From contig NC_003281.10 of assembly GCF_000002985.6 (NCBI RefSeq), forward strand, positions 6,820,001-6,884,000: DNA of 64,000 bases, read 5' to 3'. A program made the translations under genes and the position numbers. Under the pieces are notes generated by a model. The model saw only the letters and a list, made by a program, of their open reading frames with translations, was not told the origin of the DNA and ran no database searches. Source of the stretch: Caenorhabditis elegans. Its lineage: Eukaryota; Nematoda; Chromadorea; Rhabditida; Rhabditidae. Each line of letters starts with the position of its first letter. Within the stretch, counting starts at the first letter, position 1. Positions 1 to 12,900 of this stretch are shown piece after piece.

Positions 1-2
1 TG

Positions 3-347
3 TTTCTGGGTGAAGTTAATTATATGTTCTTGGCTTTTTGGACGGTACAGCTTGTCGGAGCAAGATTCCTTTCAATGTACCCTGGCAAGTGCACAGTTGT
101 TGAGGATGGAACCGTGTTTTCTGGAAAAGATCTGACCCGCTTAGTTTTCGGATGTCTTGAAGATGCCGCGATACACAGATATGAGCTCTCCCCAGCTGGT
201 CTGCTCTAGAAAAAGATGTTTAGATATTTGTACATCCTGATGCTCCGACGGCAAAAATGCTCGAAAATCGGTTTAGTTTCTGGAGACTCACATGGCCCAC
301 TGGAATACGCCAATTTCATTGGTGAAAAAGTTTTGGATGCTAAATGA
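3..347 (+). pseudogene. Unidentified reading frame at left edge, possibly the decayed 3' end of a gene
   Basis: One frame is open from the window edge to 206, stops at TAG 207-209, then stays open in the same frame to TGA 345-347. That gives about 113 sense codons interrupted by one stop, in DNA richer in G+C than its surroundings. The first part reads ...GKDLTRLVFGCLEDAAIHRY and the second ends SHGPLEYANFIGEKVLDAK. A possible splice acceptor (gtacag) lies at 45-50. I recognise no family. It could be a last exon followed by untranslated sequence, a relic with one nonsense mutation, or chance. No start codon can be assigned because the frame may enter from outside the window. Confidence 0.2.
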
Positions 348-934
348 TTGTCATTGACGTGGGGCGTATTGACCAGCTTCGATAAACAACAAAAAACGAA
401 TGTTTTACAGATTAATGACTTTCATCATTATAATGATCTACAATTGCCTGATATCCTCTGATATCTCCCGTGTGTATATGTGTGTGCAACTTTGATATGT
501 TCACCTGCTTCTCATTTATCTCTGCGTCTCTCCAATCCACACAGTCTCTACAGAGCTGAAGACACACGGCTGTCGAGGAATTGTCAGGAACTCCTCGTTG
601 AAAAGGTTCTCATTTTCTTACTCTCTCGTTGAAATTTGAGGAATTTACGTTTCTTGTTCTTTTCGTTTTCTTCGACCCATCGTAGTGCATGAGTTTGTTG
701 ATTTTTTTGGAACAAAAACTTTCAAGTTGAAGTACATATCGTCTAGATTTTTATTTCTAAATTCGATTTTTCTAAACGCCTCTAGCCTATCTACGTGACC
801 AAGTAATTAAATGAAAACAAGTGCATAGCTCCAGTAACTTTTAAAAAGTCTTTAAAAACATGATAATACACTCCCCGGATAACTCGTGTGCTTTGTAGTG
901 AGTTTCAATTTTAAATATTTTAGATCTATATATA
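348..934 (+). promoter_or_regulatory. Upstream region of the long ten-1 form
   Basis: No coding potential is seen here. The stretch holds a TG-rich patch near 475-490 and is otherwise AT-rich. It ends in an acceptor-like tattttag (AG at 922-923), 11 nt before the ATG at 935. That could receive a spliced leader or the end of a 5' UTR intron. It presumably contains the promoter of the long ten-1 transcript; this rests on position only. Confidence 0.35.
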
Positions 935-3900
935 ATGGATATACCTCGACTGTTCAAAACAGCTACACCGGATCTGGTGGTGCGGAAGGTATTTCGTATC
1001 AAAACGCTCAGGCGGGATGATGATGGTAAGGTTTTTTCGCATATTTCACACTTGATTGGTCACCAATATAGCTTCATCCTATGATACTATGCAGGAGACC
1101 CACCGGCTAATAATTATTATTGTATGGCATTCAGAAACGCGCGAAACAGTGTATGATTTGCGAGATGCGCAGAGAAAACCTAAAGAGGAAGCAATCTAAG
1201 GATTACTGTAGATGTGGCAAAAGCATGACACCTGGTGAGAGCTCTGTTGGATTATTGTGAGAGTGACCGGGGCTCCAGAGTCAAGAAAAATTGTTTTGTT
1301 TAGTGTCTGCGTCAGTTATCTCATTTTATGTGGACTTGTAGTTCCGTTACTAACTAGATCTATTGTGTTTCTCTATTCTGGACAACATCCATTCAGCTCG
1401 ATCGTTTTATGACTTTTTAGTATGATGATGTAAGGTTTATCTTTTGCTTTTTTGTGTGCGAAATCCTTCTTTCACATATTGTTGGATTTTTCATCCTTCT
1501 TTAAAACAAAAAGCTGCAATTTTCTGCCAAAAAACTAGGTATATAAAATGCGAATACCATCCAATTAGTCATATTTTACGTTTTTTAATAATCAAGAAAT
1601 GTTATTAAAAAAATAAATAGCATAAAATTCCTTGGCCACTCATGTCGGTTTCCCACCAACTTCCCACAAAATCTCAACAAAAAAGGTATGAGAAAAAAGT
1701 ATTCAAATCAATGTTTGACAACCTCCGACCTTTTTTTATTATTCTATTCATGAAAAAAACCGGGAAAAGAACATGTATGTGTCACCTCAAAATTTGTACT
1801 TTTTCCTTCTAGTTTCTTGACTCTTCTCTTTTTGATTCCAATTCGTTTGGCTCAAATCAATTAATTTTCTTTTGTCGCTTCAAGTGAATTGATGATTCAT
1901 CGAGGTCTGCTCCGGATGCTCATGAGAGCTCACCGAGCACAAAAGTTTACATCATTGTCTCTGGTTTCTCATAATTTTCGGTTTTTTCTTCTTTATCCAA
2001 CACAAAGTTTTACTGTTTCTCCCTTAAATTTTGTCATATTTTTGTCTTTTTTCCCATGCCATATCGAATTAATCGCGGGTGTTCATTGCGGTTCTGATGA
2101 GAAAATCGGTATGCGAATAATCGTTTCCTTCGCAAGAAAAAATAAAGAATAGTCGTGGTAGATTTACTTTTCTTTTTTCTTTACTCATTTTCTAAATATA
2201 TTTTTTGACACTATTACCAGCCGATGGAAATAAGCAACAGATGTTGAGAGTAAATGTGAGAAGATTTGGAATGATGACAGAAACGGAAGAAGAGGGTCCA
2301 ATTATTTATAGATATCCGATATATGTATAATATAGTCGTAGAAGCTTCCATATGCTATTGGCGAAATTGTTCACAGTTTTTTATACCATAGTGTGATAGT
2401 TTTTGCTTTTTTAATTATTTTAAGAATTTTCGAAAAGGGTAACTTTTTAGCCTGGTTTTGGGAAATTGTTTTAAAAAGATTTTTGATCCAGATTTTGAGC
2501 AGAGACCGAGTTAATAGAGCAAATACTGCACAAAAAACACCAGAACAGTAACAGAACAGCCAAAAACTTTGGATCATTGTCTATTGTGAAAGCGAAAGAT
2601 AAAAATTTCAGTATGAAAATTTAAACATTTCACAGATTCACTTTTCAACATTTCTTTTTCGAAATTCTGAAATTTGTGAAATCGAATAATAGTTTAAAAA
2701 ATTGTATTTCGCAAAATAAAATCTCTGAACATTTATTACTTGTTTCATTTTTTATAAATGCACATATTTAGGATTTTCATTTTCTACATTTTTGCCCTTT
2801 TAGAAGTTGAATTTCAAACACGTGTTAGTCTCAAATAAATTCGGAATTTTTAAATCAAAATTTAAAGCTTAATTCTTGACTGATAAAATAATTTTCAAAA
2901 CTTTACAAAACAACTTTCTATTTTAATCAAAAACGCCAGTTCTACCATCAGTTCTACCACCACCATTCAAACGCAAACAGCTGTTCCTGTGCTCACCATT
3001 CAATCACTTGTATCCAACCAATTCGCCCGCAGTGGCCCTCAGCTTCTCTAGTCACTCTCATCATTTAACACACTATCTAGTCTAATTGAAAAAGTTTGGA
3101 TTTTTTTTTGGCTGAACAGAACAAAAAGTATCGACTGTTTCAAATTTCCAGTAACGCCACGACCCAAAACGACGGAGCCACCGATAGAATTGACAGTGTG
3201 CTCGTCAGAGACAAAGAAATTGAATGAGGTAACGACGTCTTCAGTGGACACTTCCTCAACGGATACTTGCACAACTTCCAGGTATTTCTTTGCAGACATT
3301 CTCATAGAAAAAATTATCATTCTTTCAGAATGGAAGCCGGCGGGACTCCATCGAAAGTTCCAGTCTTGGCAGTTGGAACCTATCATCGAAAAGAAGCAGC
3401 TCCTATTCTGGCGGCGGCGGCAATGCTTGATAATTCCAAAGCAACAACATCAACTGCACAACCTTCGATTATGTCAACTTTAACAAAAGATAAACATAAA
3501 GGTTGGTTTTTTTATGTCTGATCTCTATGTAGATATTTTCGTTTTCTAAAACATTGTATTCTTCGAAAGAAGAGTCTATTGAAAAGCGAAAAAGATTTCA
3601 AATTAATAGCTCGTAATTCTTCATAAGATTTTTATGTTCGGTACCAGCTTTCACTGTTTTCGTGTCTAAAATTTCTTTAAAGCTGTTGCCCATCTGTGGT
3701 TTGTCTATTCGATTTTTATTGACACACGTAACCTTAGTTCATAGCTCAATAGTTCCCTTCATAGTTCTCTCATTCTATTCTATGAGCAATATGCACCGGC
3801 AAGTTTTACTGAAAATTTTATTCCGTAAAAGTAAGTTCTTAATTTCAAGTCTTGAACAGATCCTTGACGGAAAATTGGCTTTACGATAGGTTCCGTGTCG

Positions 3901-6900
3901 GCGGGATGTGTGGGTGCATCTGTTTGTTCACACGAACAACAACCACAAAAGTGTGACCAATTACGGTTTACAGGTGCCCCCCACAGACGGATGCCGCCTT
4001 AGTCTCGCGCTTCCGATTATTTTTGGTTCGCACATCCGAATGGCTGGGTATTCATCTCGGTTATTGTTTTTAGATTAGGGACGACTGTTAGGCTTGTGAG
4101 ATGTTTGTATATAAATGCATCATTGTAACTGTTTTATAGGATAATTTGAACGAGCTGAAAAATTACCAGCAAAATTTGCCGACGTTCGAAATTATGAGTA
4201 TCCACTCAACTCTTAATAAGGTGTGCCCGCGATTAAGGCCTCTTCTCAAAACATTTTCTGAATTTACCAATGTCAAGTTGAATTTTAAAACATGCTTTTG
4301 TGAATCTAATTCAAGACTTCTTTTAGCTATATTTACATGATGACCAAATTTAAAACCTGGAAAAACTAAACAAGTGCTCCAAAAACTAAACTCAATTATT
4401 TCAAGTTCCCTAGAGACGGGATCCTTGTTTTACAGTACCACAGGTTAATATTCGATAATAGTTTGTTTTGATGCTTCGGGATGCGCTAAACACGTCCCGC
4501 TAACCGCGGATTTCTTTTGAATCAAATCGAATCTTTTTGGCCTTGACTCTTTTCACAAAGCAAACCCATAGCTGCAGCAGTCAAAAGGGCATAACACCTT
4601 CGTACCTTCCACCGAGCGGAGATATCCTTATAATTGGAGGACCACAAAGTGGATGTAATCTTGCTAGATTTGGTTTTGTGATAGAAAATTATTTTCTGTG
4701 ATAAATATGTAGATTCAATCACTTTTTAACCTTATATATTTATATTAAAGAACAAACCTAAAACGAAAGAAGTTTTGAATTGGGAACTACTACAACTATT
4801 TTCAAAAATTACATCAACTTTTCACATTCTTCCTCTCCGTTTTTCTCGATCTCATTTTCATTCATCATCAGCCGCTTTTTGAAAAAGTCTGCAGCTATTC
4901 CGGTGATGTGTTCACGGTCCATTTGACAGACCACCCTTCTCTTCTAACCAACACCTTTTCGCTGTTTGAGGGTCTTTTTCCATATCATCGTTCATTTTCC
5001 GTGTCAACTCACAAATTCGAAAGCATTACTGTACTTCTTTAGAGCTTTACATATTTCCCTATTCCACTAGCAATTTCTTATCCTTGCCGCCTAATGCTGC
5101 GGTACTACTACAACTACAAGTCGTTGTAAATCGGTATCCAATTACAATCGAATCATCGTTGTCGGCCACAGAAGTCGCCGCCGTCGTCTGTGTTCGAAAC
5201 AGATATTCGTTTGGTTTTTTTGCCGATGTATACTGAAGGTGTTTAAGAAGTACCTAGTTTAGGTTGTACTATAGCTTTGCTGTTATCAACTTCGAGGCAT
5301 ACTTTGAAAATACATTATTTTATTCTACACTCGATCATTATTTTTATGAAGCTGGCCCCGGTTTCTTCTTATTTTTAAAGAAAGTACTCTAATGCGGTTG
5401 TCTTCCAAAAAATTTACCGAATCCAGCCAGGCTTGGTGAATTTTTAAACGTTTTTGTACTACAGTCGGCAATATTTTATTTTCCAAACTAACTCCATGAT
5501 GTAGGCACGAGTGTAGTGCTTTCAAGCTACTTATTTCACAAAAATATAGTTTTTGATTTATAAGAAATAATTCTAATTATTTCTTATAAATTTATTTTTT
5601 CGGATTTTCGGTTGGGAAACTTAAAATATGAAAATTTCAAACATTAATTAGAAACAACCGTCACTGGCAGAATGTGCTCGCTTCGTCATATTTGAGCTTT
5701 ATCGTCGTGTCCTAATATAAGATTCTTCAATATTTCCCCATAGTACTGGTACTTTTCAATTAAAAAGTCATAAAAGTAGGAGGGTAGGCAACGAACAAAC
5801 ACATGCCACCCCTCCGCCAATCATTTGGGTGCAAATTGAAAATTTCGAGAACGTAGTGGAATTCAAAATTGCACAAATATTTTATACGTATATGTTTTCA
5901 TATATGTATATGAAAATTTTGTGCACCCTTCTTTTACCATTGTAAAGTGAGATATGGATACTTATTGTGTATATTCTATGATTAATTTGTTAGTTTGGTA
6001 TATGTTTTAAGTTATGAGTTAATGGGAAAGTTGACCTAGTACTGGCAGATGGCGGATCCTTCTTGGTGTGAGACGCCACCCAATATATTTTTTTCAAAAT
6101 TTGAACAGGTGCCCTCCACATCTGACGGATTAACTCTTGGTTCTTACGCTATTTGAATTTTTCTTTTTTTCGAGATTCAGGAATCGCTTCCTACTCATAA
6201 ATCATTCATAAAAGTTGGATAATTGTGAACGCTCCATTCATTTTTTTTCTCTGCATCTAACCCGTGTTTCCCATTCCACTATTTCTCCATTGGTCAAGTT
6301 ACGCAATCATTCGCAGACGAGGTGATGGCCCAATTGTGTGTGTTTCCACTCTGCGTTTCATTGCCTTTCCTGGTCTCTATGTCTAGGACCGCTAAGTTTG
6401 CTTATCGTAACATGTGGCAAGGGACCCCTAAGTCCCAAGGACCATCGCTACCGCACCACAGGTCACTTGCCACATGCATAATGATGATGACTTCATTCTT
6501 TGTTATTGCATTTTTTAAATTTTATTTTAACCGGAAGAGAATTCTCGAAAGATGTTTTGCATCCATCTTCTCCGCAGTTTTATTAATTACTGATTAATTT
6601 TTTTGGATTCGTGATGAGTTCAACTTTGTTCAGCTGTATTTTCAACTTGTTTAGTTCTAAAGATTCCATATTAATAAAATTTTCACGTGAAGTAGACAGT
6701 AAACAGACAAGAGGCAGGCGTAGGTCTCCTCAAAAACCAAAAGTTAGGCAATTTCAATTTGAATATTAAAAGAACGTGTCATTTTGATACGAACCCCTAT
6801 TATTCAAAATCAGAAAAGGTTCGAAACAAAAAATATATCTTCTCTCTTAAAATATGTGCGAAAAATAGTGAAAATCCATCTTCCACCACCACTTGCCCAA

Positions 6901-9900
6901 GTTGAGAATAAGATTATTATATTACGCAAAACCGCAACGTTTTTCGTACTTTTTAAACGTCTTCCTTCCTGCCAAGGGAGTGCGCGCATCCCATCAGTTT
7001 TTCCAATTTCTTGGCCGCCCATGTTGTTATTTCTCTGGTCCAACATTCAAATGCAGTTGTTTTGATTTTTATGATCCTTATCTTCTATCTCTTATCATTT
7101 GTACTCGTTAAAACTTTTTGGCCCATAAATCCTCTTAACCTGACACGCAACACATACATATTTGACATACGGACCCCTATTTACCCATTCAGTATAGCAT
7201 CATCACTTTGAGAAAATGTTTAGATATTCAACTCACGAGTGTTATGATTTACAGTCTGCGGGGTCAAGTTTTGCGGTTATACGGTTCTCTTTTTATGCTT
7301 TACTCCGTCAAAAAGATGCCGGGCCAGATGACCGATAGCTCCACCCATCAAGCTTGAGCGTTAAAAACATTATTAAAATAAATATTTTGATCATAGCTCT
7401 ACTTATGTTATTCATACTTTACAAGAAAATGAAAGGTGAGATCTATAAAGTTTTCCAAGTAAGGTTTTCGTGGAGGAGAAATACTTTTCGTGCATATACT
7501 ATAGGCCTTGTCTAGAATACAATTTCTTGTTCTGAAACCAATTATCAATAAAAAACGTACGAAACGGTAGAATTTTGGAATATATTTTTCTTGTCGCGAT
7601 TAAAAACCTGCCTCTCGTTACTTTGAAGTTTTCTAAATTTTCTGTATTCAATATAAAATGAGTCAACTGCACTCGTAATTCTGTATCCGATTTTTCTATT
7701 GAAAATTGCACAATCGTTCCCATTCACCGAAAATTCCGTTTTTGACCCTCTCCACCTCGATTACATATTTTATTCTTCATATTCTATCACAATCCATTGA
7801 AAATTCTGCACACAGGTGCTCCCTTTCTCCATCTCATTTTTCCCATCTTCGCGCCCGCCCAAAGTGTCCCTGTGTCCCTTGCGCGAATTGTCCAGATGGT
7901 GCCCTTTTCTCTATCTCTCACTTTCCCTTCACTGTCACAAGCATATTCCATTTCTCTAAACTTTTTTCTCCGGTGTGCGACGGAATGGTCAATTGATGAC
8001 CGATTTGCAGCTCGCCGCATAATCTTCCTATTTGACAAATGAATTACCTCCACCCTATTCGCGGATGCTTCTCTTCGGTCAAGCCACATTGTTTTGCAGG
8101 CAATTTGCACTGAATTTTTTGACTTTTAAACTTTCCGGAAACTACTAGGAAATCTGATCCAGGACGTTTTTAAGCTCAAAAAACTTCTGCTTTAGTATGT
8201 CTAACCAGTCTTCGTTTTTGTTGTTTTTGCGTTTGAGAATCTCAAACACAAAAGGTTTAACTTTAATCTAAAAAGTTGTGTACTGTATTTCTATGTTTAA
8301 AAAGCTATCGCAAATTATAACACACTAAGAAAAAAAAACATACGTGAAATACAAACTTAAAACTTGATCTATCAAATGAACTTATTGCTAGACGTCCTAA
8401 ATTATTTTTGTGTGTTTTTTATTTTCACAAATTTAGGTATTTTGCATACAAAACAATACATGTTCCAAAATGGCATATTTTTTGATACTTTCACGGCAAA
8501 CAGAAAGAGCTAGAAACTTTATTTGAGTTGCTTATTTTCCAGCTGCCAAATTTCAGTTTCTATTTTTAAATCTTCTTTCATTTCCCATAATGAAATTTGT
8601 TTATTGGGTCTTTTTTTTCTAATAAAGCAAAACACTTCTGATTCATTCTTCAATGCCTATCCACAACACAAAAATGTACCAAATTAAAATGTAAAATGTA
8701 GAGAAATTGTAGCTACACAGCTTGGAGACCCCTGTGAATTAATGATCTATCGATATCTGTACTCAACGGTCACCTCCTGTTTCTAGTAACAGATGATGAG
8801 GCGGCGGTGTGGAAAAAGGTGAAAAAAGAAGACAGTGGCCCTATAATAACAGCTGTTCTTCGTTCCAGCCTCATCATTAGAGCTCGTAAACTTTCGTGTT
8901 CTACACCCAAATGTCTTGTTAACTAGGATACCCCGCTTCTTATAAGACTTAGTAACCTAGATTCTCGAAACTTGACACTCATGATGCATCATCTAACAAG
9001 TTCCCGCCAATGAATCGGTGTCTATTAGCATTCTCATTGTCAAAGTTGATTGGTGCGGGTGATGGGGGAGGTGTATCTTTTCGCTTTCCCGGCACCGGGA
9101 CTGTCTTCTTCTCCCGCTGTGTTTGTTTGGACCTCCTGTACTGTGTCTGTTCAGGAGAGAATAGAAAATGCCTGGTCACACCTCCTGGGACGCCACTTTT
9201 CTTGGTTAGGTTATGCTTGTAAAGTTATCAAATAGTAGTAGTTCTTGAGGAGCTTTGTTTTCTCCAAATATTCGGATTTTATTTAAGAAGCTTTTCTCTT
9301 GTTGTTCTGGTTATTTTGCAAATGTTTTACACATAATTATAGGATGTCGTTTCGCATGTTTCGTTTCCGTGCGCGCCCCTGTTCCAATAACTTCTCAAAA
9401 TGCTTTCTTTTGTTTTTTATCCTCTTTCCTGTTCGTCATGTCGTTACTCAATACCCATGATCTTTGTAGAATATGATGACGTAATTGTAAAATGACTGTA
9501 AAGTACTGTAGAGTTGACCTCTCTGGAGCAGTGGCAAAAGGTGATATAGTGGTATCGAATTTCACGTAACAGGTGGGAGAGATGATCTAATGAGTTTTAA
9601 AACGGGAGGTGTTACTTCTCTAATTTATTTTATGCACTTAATTTTGTTCGCCCATATTTATATGACTACAAACTTTCAAAAAATTCTAGGTCTACAAATG
9701 TTTTTAAATTTTTGATCTACACGACTGTGTCCCACCTATCTTTGCCTGCAAGTTAAACGTATTTATCGATTCATTGGTCCTCTGTGTTAACACGTTTTTT
9801 TGTTCTCGCTCTTCATAAAAAGAATATTCGGTTTTAAAGTTCAATTGACCATAAATCTTTTTTAGTCTGGAACCTATTGTATAATGTATATGATTTTTCC

Positions 9901-12900
9901 AATTTATCATGCTTTGTTTCGTTGCGAAACACAAGCAATGGATGTTGAATTTAATAATAATATTTTCACGTTTATTTTTCAATTAGAAATTTTGAGCAAT
10001 TTAAAATAATTACTACTAAATAAATGCTAGTACCATTTTATTACCATCTCCACTCCTTCTCTCCATAATTTCCGTCTGTTTGTGTGGCGATCAAAATCTC
10101 AGTTTATGACGGTCTTATCTGTTTTCTCACCTTGGTTTACAAGTTTACATATGTTTATATATTCTCACCTCATTCATTTCCTTACCTTCCTTCCCTTCTC
10201 AATTCTCTCACCTACATTCTCGTCAACACATTCTCAGTTGCTCTCAATTAGCACCCCATTCATTGCGCGTTGCCAGTTTCTGGGCCCAAATATTCCAAAT
10301 TTCATTACACCTGCGTAAACATAGATTCATTAAATCTTGGACATAATACCTTTGAAATCTAAATTTTCGAATTAATTTCTCTAATTTTCAGAGCCCGCAC
10401 CACCGTTACCTCATCCATCAGAGTGCGGGCAGCCGTGCGTTTCGGGACAGTCACAAATGTTCCAGCACAGGTAAACTTGGAATACATTTCATTTTAACTT
10501 TTATATCAATTCCAGGACCACGAATGCGCAAGGCCCACCGCCTAATCGCCCTATGCCACGGCCACCGGCAGGAATGCCGATGATGACGTCATCACACGAA
10601 CATGACTACACAAATGATTATGAGGATCCGGAGGAAATGGCAAGAAGTCGTGGAGGTAAATCCTAAGCTACAATTAAAAGTTCAGACTTGAATTTTCAAA
10701 AAACTCTAATTTAGATTTTGGTTTCTTGAAAAAAAAACAAGCAATATATATCGAATAAAAAATATCTAATAAAAAATGTTTTGACTTGTATGTGATAAAC
10801 ATTAACCAATAGTTCCGCTTACCACTTTATGCATGCTTTTTTCAATATTTTGATTATGTTTCAAAAGTCTAGGAAAATAACTTTATTCTTTTTAGAGAAT
10901 CCTATTATCAATACTCTTGCTGAACAACAAAGTTGACCTTTGTGACTCATCGAACCAGCATTCATAACATAACCAGTATCATCTCTTTCCCATTCTTTCT
11001 TTAAAAAGTAAAAGTTCAAAAGTGTGCACCGACACATAAAACACGTATTCAAGTGTTGGAGTATTCTTCTCGGCGCCCCGGCGTCTTTTTGTTAATAAGG
11101 AAATAAAAGAATGAGAGGTGTGTCATGAAACAATACCCGGAGAAAAATTGATGGAGAATCTAATTTGATTTATTTTTGCAGAAGGATTTTCAAACCATTT
11201 GCTCATCAAAACGACACCGCCACCACAACCTCACCCCAACTTCAACTCCTATGAAATGTCCATGTCACAACAGGTTTTATTTTAAAACGAAGACCTGAAC
11301 TTTAATGGAACATATTTACAGCGTCGTTCCCAGCAACACCAGCAGCCAATGGCTCCACCACTTTCAGATTGTTGGGGAAGTGGAGTTCATGATAGTGGTG
11401 TACTTCATAAGAATGCAGATGGAGCATATTATATTCCAAGCGGTTCATGTAAGTTCTAAAGTCATCTGAACAAAAAGAAAGGGCAGGATTTCTATAGGCA
11501 ATTCTTAGAAAGTTTTAGATATTGCGCAACAGAGTTTCAAGGTCCTTAACTCATTCAACCACTCATAAAACAATATCCATTTTCTCAATTTCTTTACCTT
11601 ACGCCGCCAACAACATCATCTTTCCGCTCCTCCTATGCAAACATTGGGGACACCCCCAAAAGACACTACCGTATTTATCTGTTCCACTGACTTGTAGTAC
11701 ATCTGTCGGTTAAAAAGCCAAGTGACTAGTGTGGACCATGAGGAGAGAAGGAGAGACACAATTTGTCAGTGCTATGTGTTGTTTACACTCGGGATTGACC
11801 CTTATGTGGCAATGATTGGCGGAGAAAGAAATGAAAGAACGGACCTCTCTATCTTTTATTACCTTCCTGACCGCCAGATTTTAATTTTGAGGGACAGTTG
11901 GAGAAATGAGGCTAACTACTTTTGGCTGGAAAGAGAGGTCAAAAATATAGATTGGAAAATAAAAATTTGTTTCAAATATTCTTCAAGGACACGGATTCGA
12001 AATTCTTGATATTTTGCTCTTCGTGCTCACTTTTGGCAATTAGCACTCGGATCATGTCTTTTTTTAAATATAGGTCTAAATATTTTTTTAACTCTGTCAT
12101 TCAAGTAGTGAGGGGATGAAATTGGAATCCCAACTGTTAAGCAAAAAGAGTGATGTAAATTATAAAAGTCCAGAATTTTCTATAAAAAATGCGAAAATAA
12201 AGTCAACTGCATCACGATTTTGGGAATTTCATGGAAAAAGCATGCTTTCCAAAAAGTTACTCTTACTATCAGGATCCCCGTCAAGTTTCAACGAACTTTC
12301 GGATTGGTATATAAAAGTTAATAAAACAAACGTTCAAAATTTCTATCAAATTGCAAGCACTTCTCGTGTTCGCAAAAATGACTAGGAAATCCTAAAACGT
12401 GCATGTATAACAGAAGTTTTCATGGAAGTTTTCATGGATCAAATTAAATAAAAGTTTTCATGGAAGCAATAAGAGCCATATCTGGTTTTTTCTATAAATA
12501 AAAATGCTAATGGGTTTAAATTTACCGGTTTCTCATTCTTTTTTTAAACTCACAATTGATCATTAACCTGGTTAGATTGCCCCCTAACCTTGACACCCTT
12601 TAATCCACGAGCTCTGGCACTGCAGCTGGTAATTGTGTCCTTGTGGTTGTTTTGTTCCATGTTTTCCCTCACTACCTTCTCGCTCACTCGAACGATAACC
12701 TCTCTTTGAGTAATCTATCCTGGTCCGTTCGCTTCCACTCTCATCCAAGAGAGGACATGCAACCACCTTATAATTATCGCATTTGTGTTGTCGTCTGCCA
12801 ATTTACCCAATTTTTTGTGGGCCTCTCGAGATGGAAACCTTTTCCGCAAAACCATAAAGAGTACAAAACGCCTAAGACTTCGAAGGTGAATCGAAACGAA

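Larger units (their letters stand above)
3502..10391 (+). other. 6.9-kb intron of the long ten-1 form
   Basis: No convincing exon is visible, and the flanking exons already join in phase. Contents worth noting are a perfect 16-bp palindrome at 5557-5590, a hairpin at 6411-6476, and patches with higher G+C at 7790-8060, 8760-8890 and 9000-9220. The patch at 8760-8890 has an E-box CAGCTG next to ATAATAA. Open frames here are short and look like chance. Regulatory function is inference. Confidence 0.4.

Noticed and set aside
7706..8110. Paired open frames on both strands in a G/C-richer patch
   Set aside because: The frames mirror each other, lack start context and family signal, and are explained by lower A/T content reducing stops.
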